Shown here: in pieces, positions 24,229 to 24,554 of the stretch
How the letters are laid out: the number at the start of each line of letters is the position of its first letter
Numbering within the stretch: position 1 is the stretch's first letter
Source of the DNA: SHLQ01 sp964445255
GTDB taxonomy: Bacteria > Actinomycetota > Acidimicrobiia > Acidimicrobiales > SHLQ01
Assembly (NCBI GenBank): GCA_964445255.1
Contig: CAYUKM010000030.1
Location: forward strand, 1 to 24,554
Length of the DNA stretch: 24,554 nucleotides
Direction of reading: 5' to 3'
Notes under the pieces: generated by a model
Seen by the model: only the letters and a program-made list of their open reading frames with translations
What the model was told of the DNA's origin: nothing
The model's database searches: none
Position numbers and translations under genes: made by a program

Positions 24229-24554
24229 GTGCTGCACTTGGCCTACGTCGACGAGCCGGTTGGGACGTTTCATGCCAGAGACGTCGCCACCGTCGAGAGA
24301 GCGACGATCTGGGTCCCCTGCTTGGACGAAAGCCCGACACTGGTACTCGGTAGTCGCCAACAACTCGGCTCGGTCGACCAGGACATCTGCCGACAGCGAG
24401 GGATCGAGGTAGTTCAACGGCGCAGCGGCGGCGCAGCGGTACTCGTCGGCTCCGAGCAACTGATCTGGTTCGACGTACTGATCACCCGCGACCACCCGGG
24501 ATGGAACGACGATGTCCAGAAATCGTTCTTCTGGTTGAGCGACCGATTGCTATC
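24229..24554 (+). CDS. Lipoate-protein ligase A family protein, N-terminal part (runs off the right edge)
   Basis: The only plus-strand gene has 108 codons in the window and starts at GTG 24229, with an in-frame stop at 24217. Its sequence has the biotin/lipoate ligase fold motifs: TLVLGSRQQLGSVDQ, then RQRGIEVVQRRSGGAAVLV (the lipoate-binding RRxGGGxxx loop, with A in place of the third G) and LIWFDVLITRDHPGW. Family members attach lipoate or octanoate to the lysine of E2 and GcvH proteins, or act as amidotransferases. Absence of the C-terminus prevents choosing among these. It diverges from mraZ and uses its own promoter; there is no evident functional link to division. Confidence 0.75.
   Translation, partial: MLHLAYVDEPVGTFHARDVATVERATIWVPCLDESPTLVLGSRQQLGSVDQDICRQRGIEVVQRRSGGAAVLVGSEQLIWFDVLITRDHPGWNDDVQKSFFWLSDRLL

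Noticed and set aside
24064..24495. A 143-codon minus-strand open frame at the right edge
   Set aside because: It is antisense to the lipoate-ligase-like gene, whose plus-strand reading has clear family motifs, and would cover the divergent promoter region.

Overview
The window is a stretch of bacterial chromosome, fairly GC-rich by eye, with almost every gene on the minus strand. It is dominated by a complete-looking division and cell wall (dcw) cluster. The order ftsZ, pgeF, yggS, sepF, divIVA, dksA-like, lspA, rluD, dnaE downstream of the mur/fts genes is the order I recall from Actinomycetota such as Streptomyces. SepF together with a Wag31-type DivIVA, no FtsA gene, frequent GTG/TTG starts and a meso-DAP type MurE (DNPR motif) agree with this. 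An Acidimicrobiia-like (Ilumatobacter-type) actinobacterium is my best guess; the class is inference, the phylum is fairly safe.

Right to left, in the direction of transcription: at the right edge a plus-strand lipoate-protein-ligase-like gene (24229 to the edge, partial) diverges from mraZ. The divergent gap holds a good mraZ promoter overlapped by 10-bp-spaced MraZ-box-like hexamers. After mraZ comes a 205-base leader with a 20-pair long-range inverted repeat that would bury the rsmH ribosome binding site. Then rsmH, ftsL, ftsI, murE, mraY, murD, ftsW, murG, murC, murB and ftsQ follow without gaps: nine successive 4-bp stop/start overlaps (ATGA or GTGA) and one 8-bp overlap. murF, usually between murE and mraY, is absent. 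A 198-base gap with two dyads precedes ftsZ, which is followed closely by pgeF, yggS, sepF and divIVA.

The left part holds a second unit: a DksA/TraR-like protein with a histone-H1-like Lys/Ala tail, lspA, rluD-like, a nucleotide pyrophosphatase/phosphodiesterase-like gene and the 5' part of dnaE, which runs off the left edge. Its genes overlap or lie within 40 bases of each other.

Together the genes make lipid-linked peptidoglycan precursor (MurB, C, D, E, MraY, MurG), polymerise and cross-link it at the septum (FtsW, FtsI), and build and position the divisome (FtsZ, SepF, FtsQ, FtsL, DivIVA). Others serve rRNA modification (RsmH, RluD-like), lipoprotein maturation (LspA), PLP homeostasis (YggS), wall-precursor or nucleoside clean-up (PgeF) and replication (DnaE). 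I see no insertion sequences, phage genes, CRISPR arrays, tRNA or rRNA genes. The most unusual items are the rsmH leader stem, the mraZ operator array, the missing murF, and the H1-like tail on a DksA-like protein that has lost its zinc cysteines.
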